A stretch of DNA of 57,082 nt. It comes from an uncultured Ruminococcus sp. (lineage in GTDB: Bacteria > Bacillota > Clostridia > Oscillospirales > Ruminococcaceae). Under the pieces are notes generated by a model. It was not told where the DNA came from. It ran no database searches and was given only the letters and a program-made list of their open reading frames with translations. The stretch's first letter is position 1. Each line of letters begins with the position of its first letter. Where the stretch lies: positions 1 to 57,082 of the forward strand of contig CAMZZN010000010.1 of the NCBI GenBank assembly GCA_947345935.1, read 5' to 3'. The translations under genes were made by a program, and so were the position numbers. Shown here one piece after another: positions 34,301-41,092 of this stretch.

Positions 34301-34403
34301 TTGTTTCAAGAGCAGCTCCGCTGCGGCTGTCTCCTACGGCGCTGAAAGATGTCAGAGCCATTGCCAGCGACATTATTCCTCCGACCAATTTTTTTAACTT
34401 CAT
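31311..34403 (-). CDS. Dockerin-bearing bifunctional SGNH esterase (rhamnogalacturonan acetylesterase-like)
   Basis: 1030 residues, secreted. Order: signal peptide (1-30); beta-sandwich of the rhamnogalacturonan-acetylesterase type (40-180); SGNH domain 1 with S194 (GDSTV), N264 (GIND) and D357/H360 (DDLH); ricin-like CBM13 (385-535); Thr/Val linker (540-562); type I dockerin with two calcium loops (GDADCDGLILLNDA near 569, GDVTGDGDSLTNLDA near 613); CBM35-like domain (668-785); SGNH domain 2 with S814 (GDST), N882 (AIND) and D997/H1000 (DGTH). Probably removes acetyl groups from pectin or hemicellulose while docked to a cellulosome. The dockerin lies internally instead of at an end, and the two SGNH domains differ enough to have different substrates. 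Confidence 0.92.
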   Translation of the reverse strand: MKLKKLVGGIMSLAMALTSFSAVGDSRSGAALETKAANSDWKFDLGGNGAASGCIGVSASDGYNAGKGYGFAQPGNVANVAAAGSGALSDAVQFKSTDSANTFNVDLPKGLYEITVTTGNTSRTSIKAEGMLQLMNLTGNNAVETFQIPVTDGQLNIQAVEGRANTPFSLSAIEITKLNDTGITNPTVWLCGDSTVANYYNTADTSQHGWGQFFGSYASSKGFIVRNMAASGQYAKGFVDAGQFAPIEAYGRSGDIYIISIGINDTNYSNAEEYYNTVTDMVKRTKAKGMEVVLVKQQGRHSDLNRKPLLGGRWFGGQLDQIGIEQNVKVVDLFTEWQNFGVSLGYDGMTPYYGADDDLHQSKQGAQKIAEFMASLTGMIREPSSLDTSKAYRLKNVNSGLYLEVERAKAEAGANVQQWGADGASAHNTWRLKHKGYNYYEIWSYLGGQNTYLLDVEGGSSASGANISINTNTNTGAQWFRFFENSDGSYTIVSRCSGDKGAIEVTNALTTAGGNVQQWETNNHPCQNWILEEVVFPPAVTTTTTVTTTTTTTTVTTTSSSPGVKRYPGDADCDGLILLNDAVLIMQAVGNPDAYGVNGFEKTHITEQGRINGDVTGDGDSLTNLDALFIQKALLNMETLPDIEYYPADPIVTTTDPRYYALDQTWEQGIEENYNEGYTKDGYVNLDNTEGSSITWTVTVPQDGNYLVTFRVANGTDADRKMKIFVNGNTESYWMQPFTGTGGWTAWGERGIVLPLKSGENTIKMVSATEGGGPNFDCLTLQLTDEPIAEVYDPTQDQPPVDTNKPVIYIAGDSTVQSYRASYAPQQGWGYYLQNYFQDNVTVSNNAIAGRSSKSFYDQGRYQTIVDNLKSGDFVMIQFAINDSAASNAERYAPVCGNADNPTAGSYEWYMTEFIKAAQSKGATPILVTTVIGMKAYSNGKFVNSYGNYCDACKKLASKYNVPCIDLNSLMVSHYNSVGYETAKSYHLMGAVEGSTDGTHFCEKGADIVAGIVAQAVKSQKIAGLSEYAK

Positions 34404-34445
34404 AAAATTAAAACCTCCAATTCCGTTAACTATTTATCTGATTTA

Positions 34446-34474
34446 ATTTTAACACGAAATATCTTTAAAGTCAA
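34446..34474 (-). promoter_or_regulatory. Promoter of the SGNH/dockerin gene
   Basis: Leftward TTGACT (34469-34474), 17 bp, TAAAAT (34446-34451), 43 bp before the ATG. The remaining AT-rich stretch to about 34700 shows no ORF or clear operator. Confidence 0.7.
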
Positions 34475-34702
34475 CGATTCAATTATGTACTTTTAAATCT
34501 TTTTTACGACATTTTTATTATATTTTTGTATATTTTTCGTTAGGTATGCATTTTTGCACTCTAAATTCCATTTAAAGAACACTATTCTTCACATCATCTT
34601 TAATTGCAATCAATTAAGGATGATCTTATGAAAAGTATTATAACATAATTATATACAAAAGTCAACGGTTTACCGACAATATTTTCGCATAAAAAATGAT
34701 AT

Positions 34703-34708
34703 TATAAT
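34703..34708 (+). promoter_or_regulatory. Likely -10 of the leader RNA/XRE/RadC operon
   Basis: Perfect TATAAT with no good -35 at 17 bp (TATTTT). A transcript would start near 34715, giving a roughly 217-nt leader ahead of the XRE gene. The weak -35 suggests activation by a factor. Confidence 0.45.
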
Positions 34709-34733
34709 ATTAGATCGTATTCACATCAAATGA

Positions 34734-34888
34734 GAACCTGTCCATGTAGAAATTATGTGCGGCTTATTGAAAATAATTTTAACGAAGATAAGGGCGCAGG
34801 TATCCAGTTGATACCTCTGCAAAGCAGAAGCACCGACCGAGACGACGGTCGAGACTCGAAAAAGCGAAGGCATACTGTGGACAAGTTC
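34734..34888 (+). ncRNA. Candidate multi-helix structured RNA upstream of XRE gene
   Basis: GC-richer block in AT-rich DNA. Closing helix GAAC-C-TGTCCA / TGGACA-A-GTTC (34734-34744/34878-34888). Inside: TGCG-CTTAT/ATAAG-CGCA with a small internal loop (34758-34767/34788-34798), GGTATC-CAGTT-GATACC (34799-34815), TCTGC-AAA-GCAGA (34816-34828) and CGACCG-AGACGA-CGGTCG (34834-34851), then an unpaired purine-rich joint. Five helices closed by a P1 is the look of a riboswitch or standalone small RNA. Not matched to any class I know by conserved bases; a clostridial 'HTH-XRE' leader motif has been described, but I cannot tell whether this is it. Confidence 0.55.
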
Positions 34889-34931
34889 TGAATGTGTGGA
34901 AAGTATAGTATTGAAGAAAGGCGGCATTAAC

Positions 34932-35174
34932 ATGAACGTTTCAGAAGCAGTCTCAGACAGAATCCTTGAACTCTGCAAAGAAAAATGTATAACAGTAAAT
35001 AAACTTTCAACGCTCTCCGGAGTAACGCAGTCGACTGTAAACGATATAGTGAACCGCAAAGCTAAAAACATAGGAATAATCACTATAAAAAAGCTGTGCG
35101 ACGGCTTTGGTATTTCTATAACAGAATTTTTCAACACAAACACTTTCTGTCATCTGGAACAGGAACTTTATTAA
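34932..35174 (+). CDS. Small XRE-family helix-turn-helix regulator
   Basis: 80 residues from the ATG at 34932 (AAGGCGG upstream). Single XRE domain: RILELCKEKCITVNKLSTLS, GVTQSTVNDIVNRK, KLCDGFGISITEFF. No effector domain. Lies behind the structured leader and 20 bp before the first RadC-like gene, so probably in one transcript; it may regulate its own leader-driven operon (inference). Confidence 0.9.
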   Translation: MNVSEAVSDRILELCKEKCITVNKLSTLSGVTQSTVNDIVNRKAKNIGIITIKKLCDGFGISITEFFNTNTFCHLEQELY

Positions 35175-35194
35175 CTATCACATAAGGAGACATA

Positions 35195-35887
35195 ATGACT
35201 AAAAAGCAAAATATTCACTTTAAACATCGTTCACGAATGAAGCAGAAATTTCTTGAAAGCAACGGAAACATCTATTATCCTCATCAGCTTCTTGAAATGC
35301 TTCTTTTCTACACTATTACAAGAAAAGATACAAATCCTGCGGCTCACCGGCTGCTTGACCGTTTCGGTGATATTGACGGCGTACTAAACGCAAAGATCGA
35401 CGATCTCACTGAAGTTGAAGAAATAGGTCCTGTCAGCGCCAGCCTTATCAAAGCCATAGGAGAAATCTGCCGCAGATATTCGCAGGTATCAGAGGAACGG
35501 ATAAGCTTCTCGTCAACTGACGATCTCAAAAACTATTTTGCCGATAATTTTCCGGAGCATACTGTTGATTCCATTCTCATAATTTCTGTCAACACGCAGC
35601 TTGAACTTATACATTCGGAAAGTCTCAGACTTAATGAGCTTGAAGACAATCCGTCCGCCGCAAGGCTTATTACCAAAATTATTCTCAAGAGTGGAGCTGA
35701 CCAAATTGCAGCCGGCATTTTTCACCTTTGCTCCCCTCCGATCCCGACACAAAGCGACTACCGCCTGACAAGAATGATCGCTGAAACAGCTTCGACAATT
35801 GGCGCAGAGCTTATTGATATGATCATATGCAGCGGAAAATACACTTTTTCCATGAAAGAAACAGGAGCTTTCGGTTTTTCCTTTTAG
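35195..35887 (+). CDS. RadC-family protein with degenerate JAMM motif
   Basis: 230 residues. N-terminal helix-hairpin-helix region typical of RadC (LLFYTITRKDTNPAAHRLLD, FGDIDGVLNAKIDDLTEVEE, IGPVSASLIKAI), then an MPN-like domain. Where RadC has the metal motif HNHPSGDPTPSxxD this protein has HLCSPPIPTQSDY: the second His is Cys and the Asp is displaced, so metalloprotease-type chemistry is doubtful. Ends FSMKETGAFGFSF. Followed 5 bp later by a second RadC-like gene whose motif is intact; they may form a catalytic/non-catalytic pair. Confidence 0.85.
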   Translation: MTKKQNIHFKHRSRMKQKFLESNGNIYYPHQLLEMLLFYTITRKDTNPAAHRLLDRFGDIDGVLNAKIDDLTEVEEIGPVSASLIKAIGEICRRYSQVSEERISFSSTDDLKNYFADNFPEHTVDSILIISVNTQLELIHSESLRLNELEDNPSAARLITKIILKSGADQIAAGIFHLCSPPIPTQSDYRLTRMIAETASTIGAELIDMIICSGKYTFSMKETGAFGFSF

Positions 35888-35892
35888 ACACC

Positions 35893-36603
35893 ATGAACAG
35901 AAAACAAATATTAAGAAATAAGATAATATCATCAGGAGCAGAGTCTATGACCGACGCCGAACTCCTTGAATTTCTTCTGTATCATTCAGGAGCGGAAGAA
36001 AATACGGCTGAACGTCTGCTCTCAGAGCTCGGCAGCATAAAGGCAGCAGCTGACGCCGATTCCAAAATTTTAACTGCCCAATACGGATTAAACAACAATA
36101 CTGCAGCGCTCCTTAAACTAATACCTGCCATATGCCATGAAGGATCGACAGACAAAAATAAACTGTACCTGGTAAACAGTACGGAAAGGGCAAAGAAATA
36201 TTTTGAAAACCGATTCGTCGGATATTCCGAAGAACACTTATGCGCTGCCGCAGTAAAAGATAATATGAGAGTATCAGATTATTTTTCTTTCGCAGCAGGA
36301 AATTCTTCATCTGTAAACACAAGATGCAGAGACGTTGTAAGATTCGCCGTCGCAAGCGGAACAAACAAGCTTATTCTTGCCCACAATCATCCCGACGCAG
36401 ACTCCAATCCATCGGAAAGCGATCTGATCGCAACCAGAAAAATAATTGACGCACTAAGACCGCTTGATATAAAGGTTCTGGATCATATCATTGTTGGCAA
36501 AAACTCTTCATTGTCTCTGCGTGAAATGCCGGAGCTTATCAGTTTTGACGATGCCCCTGAGTACAAAACCACCTTGCAAATGCAAAATATTTGCAAAAAA
36601 TAG
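35893..36603 (+). CDS. RadC-family JAMM protein, motif intact
   Basis: 236 residues from the ATG at 35893; ribosome site is weak, suggesting translational coupling to the preceding gene (stop at 35887). N-terminal LLEFLLYHSGAEENTAERLL and the JAMM motif HNHPDADSNPSESD with LDHIIVG following, as in RadC/UPF0758 proteins. Much of the interior diverges from standard RadC (FSFAAGNSSSVNTRCRDVV in the region before the motif). RadC function is unresolved; proposals include DNA-repair or mobile-element-linked peptidase/nuclease roles. Confidence 0.87.
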   Translation: MNRKQILRNKIISSGAESMTDAELLEFLLYHSGAEENTAERLLSELGSIKAAADADSKILTAQYGLNNNTAALLKLIPAICHEGSTDKNKLYLVNSTERAKKYFENRFVGYSEEHLCAAAVKDNMRVSDYFSFAAGNSSSVNTRCRDVVRFAVASGTNKLILAHNHPDADSNPSESDLIATRKIIDALRPLDIKVLDHIIVGKNSSLSLREMPELISFDDAPEYKTTLQMQNICKK

Positions 36604-36613
36604 CTCTGACTGT

Positions 36614-36642
36614 TTGACATCCGCTCTGTTTTCTGATAAAAT
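36614..36642 (+). promoter_or_regulatory. Promoter of the two-component operon
   Basis: Perfect TTGACA (36614-36619), 17 bp, TAAAAT (36637-36642), 30 bp before the response-regulator ATG. Confidence 0.85.
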
Positions 36643-36672
36643 TAAGGCAGCAATACACAAAGGAGCAGTTTC

Positions 36673-37338
36673 ATGATAAATATACTTATTATAGAGGACG
36701 ACAAAAATATTGCCAAAATGATAAAAGCAACTCTTTCAATAGTAAACTATAACGGAAAGTGCTGCTATGACGGAAAAAGCGGCGCAAAAGAAGCGCTCAA
36801 AGGCACATATGACCTTATCCTGCTGGATGTCATGCTGCCCGAAATGAATGGCTTCGAGGTAATGAACGACATAAAAAACTGCGGAACTCCCGTTATTTTT
36901 CTGACCGCCGTACAGGACGTTGCCGACAAAGTAAAAGGACTTCGCCTGGGAGCTGAAGATTATATCGTAAAACCGTTTGAAGCCCTGGAGCTGCTTGCAA
37001 GGATCGACGTTGTACTGCGGCGCTCAAACAAGACCCAGAACATCATTACCTATGGTTCGATCATGGTAGACATCGCCAGCCACATCATCACTGACGACGG
37101 AGAGCCCGTTCAGCTGACGCCAAAGGAATTCGACGTTATCGTATACTTTCTCCAGCATCAGGATATCGCCGTATCCCGTGAACGTTTACTTTCCAATATC
37201 TGGGGATATGAATTTGAGGGCGAAAGCCGTACCGTTGATATTCACGTACAACAGGTAAGACGCAAACTGAAACTGAAAGACAAGCTTATCACGATCCCGA
37301 AACTCGGCTATCGTCTTGAAAGCCAAGAAAAATTATGA
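36673..37338 (+). CDS. OmpR-family response regulator
   Basis: 221 residues. Receiver domain with the acidic cluster IIEDD, phosphoacceptor Asp in LILLDVMLPEMNGF, Thr in FLTAVQD and Lys in IVKPFE; C-terminal winged helix with LTPKEFDVIVYFLQH and SRTVDIHVQQVRRKL. DNA-binding activator or repressor controlled by the kinase encoded next, with which it overlaps by 4 bp. Confidence 0.95.
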   Translation: MINILIIEDDKNIAKMIKATLSIVNYNGKCCYDGKSGAKEALKGTYDLILLDVMLPEMNGFEVMNDIKNCGTPVIFLTAVQDVADKVKGLRLGAEDYIVKPFEALELLARIDVVLRRSNKTQNIITYGSIMVDIASHIITDDGEPVQLTPKEFDVIVYFLQHQDIAVSRERLLSNIWGYEFEGESRTVDIHVQQVRRKLKLKDKLITIPKLGYRLESQEKL

Positions 37339-38780
37339 AGCTTTGGCAAAAGATTTTTCTTAGTTCACTTTGCCTGATAATTGCGGCAGTAAACGTAATA
37401 TCAATTGTACTGCTTAACAACAGTCACAAGCTGCTTATCGAGCGTGAACAGGTTCATGCAATAAACGAATACGAATATTTTGCCGCTTCATTTGCCAATA
37501 CTGTAATATATGAGCGTCTGAAAGCCGAAAAAATTATTCTCAGTTCCGACATGGTGAACGATATCGCCGCCGATATTGTCCGGGGACGTTCTCAGGGACA
37601 GACGGCAACAGCTATTTACGACAGCAATAAAAATTTGATCGCAAGCAGCGATATTCCAGAACTTTTCAATCATAAGGACTTTGGAAGCTATATAAGCAAC
37701 GTTGACGTTTCCGGAGACAGCTATAATATCCGGATATTTCAGTGCGGCAAGATCCACTATATGACCGTCTGCTCCTGCCAGAAGGCAGAGGACATGGACT
37801 ATATTATCATGACGGTAACAAATGTATCGGAAATATACACGCTCCGTGACCGCCAGACGGATTTTGTCCGCAAGATAAGCCTTGTTTCGGCGTCGGTAAT
37901 CTCGCTCATACTCCTTGTGACCGTAATATTCCTCCTGCGTCCGCTAAGCCGGCTCAACATTTATACAAAGGCTATCGCCGGAGGGAACTACAAAATAAGG
38001 ATAAGAAAAAAAGGCAGCCGTGAGTTCCGTGAACTTGCCGAAAATATGAATATCATGGCGGATTCCATTCAGAGCAACGCCGCACGTCTTGAAAAGATCG
38101 CTGAGGACAGACAGACGTTTATCGCCAATCTTGCCCATGAAATGAAAACGCCGCTGACTTCTATCCTCGGATTTGCAGACCTGCTGCGCATCAAGAAAAG
38201 TGTAAGCGACCGTGAACGTCAGGAATACGCCGGCGTTATCGTGGAAGAAACAAAACGTATGCGTGCTCTTTCAGGCAAGCTTATGGAGCTTATCGCCCTC
38301 GGAGGCACTGAAACGGAGAAAAAGCCTGTAAGTCTGGCCGCCATGATACACGATACAGAAACTTCACTCGCCCCTATACTGGCAAAAAAATACGTTTCGC
38401 TAATATGCGATTCCGAGGATATCACCATATATGCCGATGAAGAACTTTTCAAGTCCCTGCTGTATAATATAATTGAAAACGCTATAAAGGCTTCGGATAT
38501 GGGACAGGAGATCATCCTCCGTGCCGGTATGTCTCAGGGCAACGTCGTTATCGCCGTTACTGACCACGGAATCGGCATGAGCGAGGAAGACGCACGAAAG
38601 GTATTTGAACCGTTCTATATGGTAGATAAATCACGCAGCCGCAAGGCGGGCGGCGCAGGTCTCGGACTCGCCCTCTGCGTTAAAATTGCCGAGCTGCACA
38701 ACGCTATCCTGACAATTGACAGCCGTCTCGGCGAAGGAACAACCGTTTATATAATCATATCCGGGGAGGAGTGTTTCTGA
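37335..38780 (+). CDS. Membrane sensor histidine kinase
   Basis: 481 residues. First membrane helix at 7-28, an extracytoplasmic domain of about 140 residues, second helix (SVISLILLVTVIFLL), HAMP, HisKA with the phospho-His in LAHEMKTPLTSILGF, then HATPase with N box NIIENAIKAS, DHGIGM and GAGLGLAL. The extracellular domain could bind the exported proteins encoded immediately downstream. Its TGA overlaps the next gene's ATG. Confidence 0.94.
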   Translation: MKLWQKIFLSSLCLIIAAVNVISIVLLNNSHKLLIEREQVHAINEYEYFAASFANTVIYERLKAEKIILSSDMVNDIAADIVRGRSQGQTATAIYDSNKNLIASSDIPELFNHKDFGSYISNVDVSGDSYNIRIFQCGKIHYMTVCSCQKAEDMDYIIMTVTNVSEIYTLRDRQTDFVRKISLVSASVISLILLVTVIFLLRPLSRLNIYTKAIAGGNYKIRIRKKGSREFRELAENMNIMADSIQSNAARLEKIAEDRQTFIANLAHEMKTPLTSILGFADLLRIKKSVSDRERQEYAGVIVEETKRMRALSGKLMELIALGGTETEKKPVSLAAMIHDTETSLAPILAKKYVSLICDSEDITIYADEELFKSLLYNIIENAIKASDMGQEIILRAGMSQGNVVIAVTDHGIGMSEEDARKVFEPFYMVDKSRSRKAGGAGLGLALCVKIAELHNAILTIDSRLGEGTTVYIIISGEECF

Positions 38781-39760
38781 TGAAACATACCGCAGCATTT
38801 ATTCTGATACTGGCGCTGATTCTTTCAATAGGCTATTACAGCGTAAATGCAACAGATTTTTTCTCCGGCAGCTCGCATCTGGAGAACGCCAGGCTGCCCC
38901 GAAACGTCCAGGATTACGAAACCGTATATATTTCAGGAGAAGAAGCCGGATTTCATCCTATGGACTTTATTGAAAGCTCATACAATAATAATTATAATAA
39001 CTATTACGATTACCTTACAAACAGCCACCATCAGGATATCAGCGCAGCGCTTATTACCGTTATAAGCCATTATGATATACGATGCCAGCTGACACCGAAT
39101 GAAGGGAAAAAACTTATATCTGAACTTAGCTTCAAAAACGGATATATCTACGTCGAAAAATTTAAATATACCAACGTCCGGAATGAAACACGATTTCTTG
39201 ACTGTATACTTACTGTCAGCGATTTCAGAATAGTCTATCTCCGATTCTATTCCGACGAAGATAATGTACAGCTGTCGGATGAAGCAATGAAGTCTGCTCT
39301 CGGAGAATTTGACAGTCAGTCCAAACAGTTTTATTATTCAATCAGTAAATTTGATAGTGAAATTTACAACACTCTCTTTAACGACGGACGTTTTATTGAC
39401 CTTCAATTAGATATCAGCAATCTGAATTACACATATGATATATGCTATGACTCCTTATTAGCTACATACGAAATGATACAACCATATATTCCTGATGATA
39501 ATTCCATAAATATGTTCTGGATTCTACCGGCTTACTTTTATTATACTACATTTAATGTCAATGAGAATTATTTTGTTGCAGTTGCCGTAAGACATATATG
39601 CGATAAAATTATGTATGCCCCCAATATATCCGAACCGGAATATACTTATTATCAGGGCAGCATATATCAAAGTATCTTTTTTGATCGAAGCGAGCTTATA
39701 ACTATATATAATGCCCGTGATAAATATATTGAGGGTTTTTATGCCCCTGCCTACAATTGA
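38780..39760 (+). CDS. Exported hypothetical protein 1 of TCS operon
   Basis: 326 residues, unrecognised. The ATG at 38780 overlaps the kinase stop (TGATG) with GGGGAGGAG upstream. Signal peptide or anchor (AAFILILALILSIGYYSV), then a soluble outer domain rich in Tyr, Asn and Asp. Paralogous to the next gene: both have a signal anchor, a xxFxPMxxxxx segment (GFHPMDFIESS here), a middle with LRFYSDEDNVQLSDEAMKSA, and the ending ITIYNARDKYIEGFY. Position suggests an accessory sensor or output of the two-component system. Confidence 0.8.
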   Translation: MKHTAAFILILALILSIGYYSVNATDFFSGSSHLENARLPRNVQDYETVYISGEEAGFHPMDFIESSYNNNYNNYYDYLTNSHHQDISAALITVISHYDIRCQLTPNEGKKLISELSFKNGYIYVEKFKYTNVRNETRFLDCILTVSDFRIVYLRFYSDEDNVQLSDEAMKSALGEFDSQSKQFYYSISKFDSEIYNTLFNDGRFIDLQLDISNLNYTYDICYDSLLATYEMIQPYIPDDNSINMFWILPAYFYYTTFNVNENYFVAVAVRHICDKIMYAPNISEPEYTYYQGSIYQSIFFDRSELITIYNARDKYIEGFYAPAYN

Positions 39761-39776
39761 TATAAGAGGAATAACA

Positions 39777-40916
39777 ATGAAAAACCGCATACTTTTCATC
39801 TTTTTGTTTATAGTCATAGCAATTATAGGATTGAACGGTACTAAAATTACTGCTGCCATTCTGAGTTCGAATGATGAAAAGGAGCTGAAAAAAACTCGCT
39901 CCTCCGACATCAGCGGAGCAATATATTTGTCCACTGACGAGCTATCTTTTGATCCCATGAGCATAGTGGACAAGAATAACAGCCGGCTTGTCAGTTCATC
40001 TCCGGAAATCAGCAGATGGTATGGAAACGGAAGCCTTGACATATGCTGCATCATGGACTCGCTGATCAGGAATATCAGCATATACAGCGAAAAAGCAGAA
40101 TATGTCCAGCCTGTTGAAAACGGGATCACTGAAAGTATTTACGCAGCTCCAAACGGTCTTTACTATATAGAAAAACACCCGTACTACAATAAATTCCACA
40201 ACAGGCGCTATGTTGATCTCATTATGGACAGCGAAGATCTCAGCACAAGGTACATTAACTTCTACGACGATCAGCAGCATATCGTCACCTCTGACGCCGT
40301 ACAGCGTGGAATAGGGAAATTCAATGAAATAAGCGTGGAATTCTACAGCAAAGTCCTGTATATGTTTAATTCTGAAAACGGTATGTTCAACTGGTTCAGC
40401 GATTACCCGATCACCGAAATCCCTGCGGAATCAGAGTCTCAGATCTCCGTGGAAGGAAATGTCCTCTATCCTGATTATTATTTTGATCCTTTTGCAGCGG
40501 ACGAAATCATACAGCCCGATTTTGCCGAACTGTGCGATTATTATATCAACTGCGCCTGCGAAGAAACAAAAAAGTTATATATAGAATCAGGCGAGAATAA
40601 TCCCATGATTCTTTTCTTTGCCTTATCATCAATTCCGTGTATCGTAAGCTTTAAGGAGATGAATGGCAATGCGTATGAGACAGACGAAATATACGACGAA
40701 AATCTTCTTTTTACCACACGCTGCATTACTGCCTCTATGAAATTCGTTTCAGAATGCGTTGACTCCGATTTTATAAAAAATGAAGAATTTGCAGCGTATA
40801 ACAACAGGATATATATGACCACCAAATCTCAGTTCAATAAAAAAATAATTATTTACAACGTTCTTACAAATGAAATAGAAGGCTTTTGCGACTTTTACAA
40901 CGATGACGTATGGTAA
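39777..40916 (+). CDS. Exported hypothetical protein 2 of TCS operon
   Basis: 379 residues from the ATG at 39777 (AAGAGGAA upstream), 16 bp after the previous gene. Signal anchor ILFIFLFIVIAIIGLNG. Shares with protein 1 the segments SFDPMSIVDKN, INFYDDQQHIVTSDAVQRG and IIIYNVLTNEIEGFC, so the two arose by duplication. About 50 residues longer, with an acidic tail (YNDDVW). No family recognised; no catalytic motif seen. Confidence 0.8.
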   Translation: MKNRILFIFLFIVIAIIGLNGTKITAAILSSNDEKELKKTRSSDISGAIYLSTDELSFDPMSIVDKNNSRLVSSSPEISRWYGNGSLDICCIMDSLIRNISIYSEKAEYVQPVENGITESIYAAPNGLYYIEKHPYYNKFHNRRYVDLIMDSEDLSTRYINFYDDQQHIVTSDAVQRGIGKFNEISVEFYSKVLYMFNSENGMFNWFSDYPITEIPAESESQISVEGNVLYPDYYFDPFAADEIIQPDFAELCDYYINCACEETKKLYIESGENNPMILFFALSSIPCIVSFKEMNGNAYETDEIYDENLLFTTRCITASMKFVSECVDSDFIKNEEFAAYNNRIYMTTKSQFNKKIIIYNVLTNEIEGFCDFYNDDVW

Positions 40917-41012
40917 TATTTTAAATATTACAAATAAGCTGATTAAAGCAATAAAATTATTACAAAAAAAATACAAAATTCAGACGATTCCGTAATAAGA
41001 GCTCTGAAAGGG

Positions 41013-41041
41013 TTGACTTTTTTACAGAATGCTGATACAAT
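41013..41041 (+). promoter_or_regulatory. Promoter of the pseudokinase gene
   Basis: TTGACT (41013-41018), 17 bp, TACAAT (41036-41041). The preceding 96 bp after the TCS operon is AT-rich with no terminator that I can see. Confidence 0.75.
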
Positions 41042-41092
41042 AAATATGATGCGATTTTTTGCATTAATTTCATTTATTAAGGAGGAGCTGCT

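Noticed and set aside
34834..34851. Hairpin with ACGA in its loop, considered a guanidine-II (mini-ykkC) riboswitch
   Set aside because: That class needs two such hairpins with ACGR loops; only one is present and the surrounding helices do not fit.
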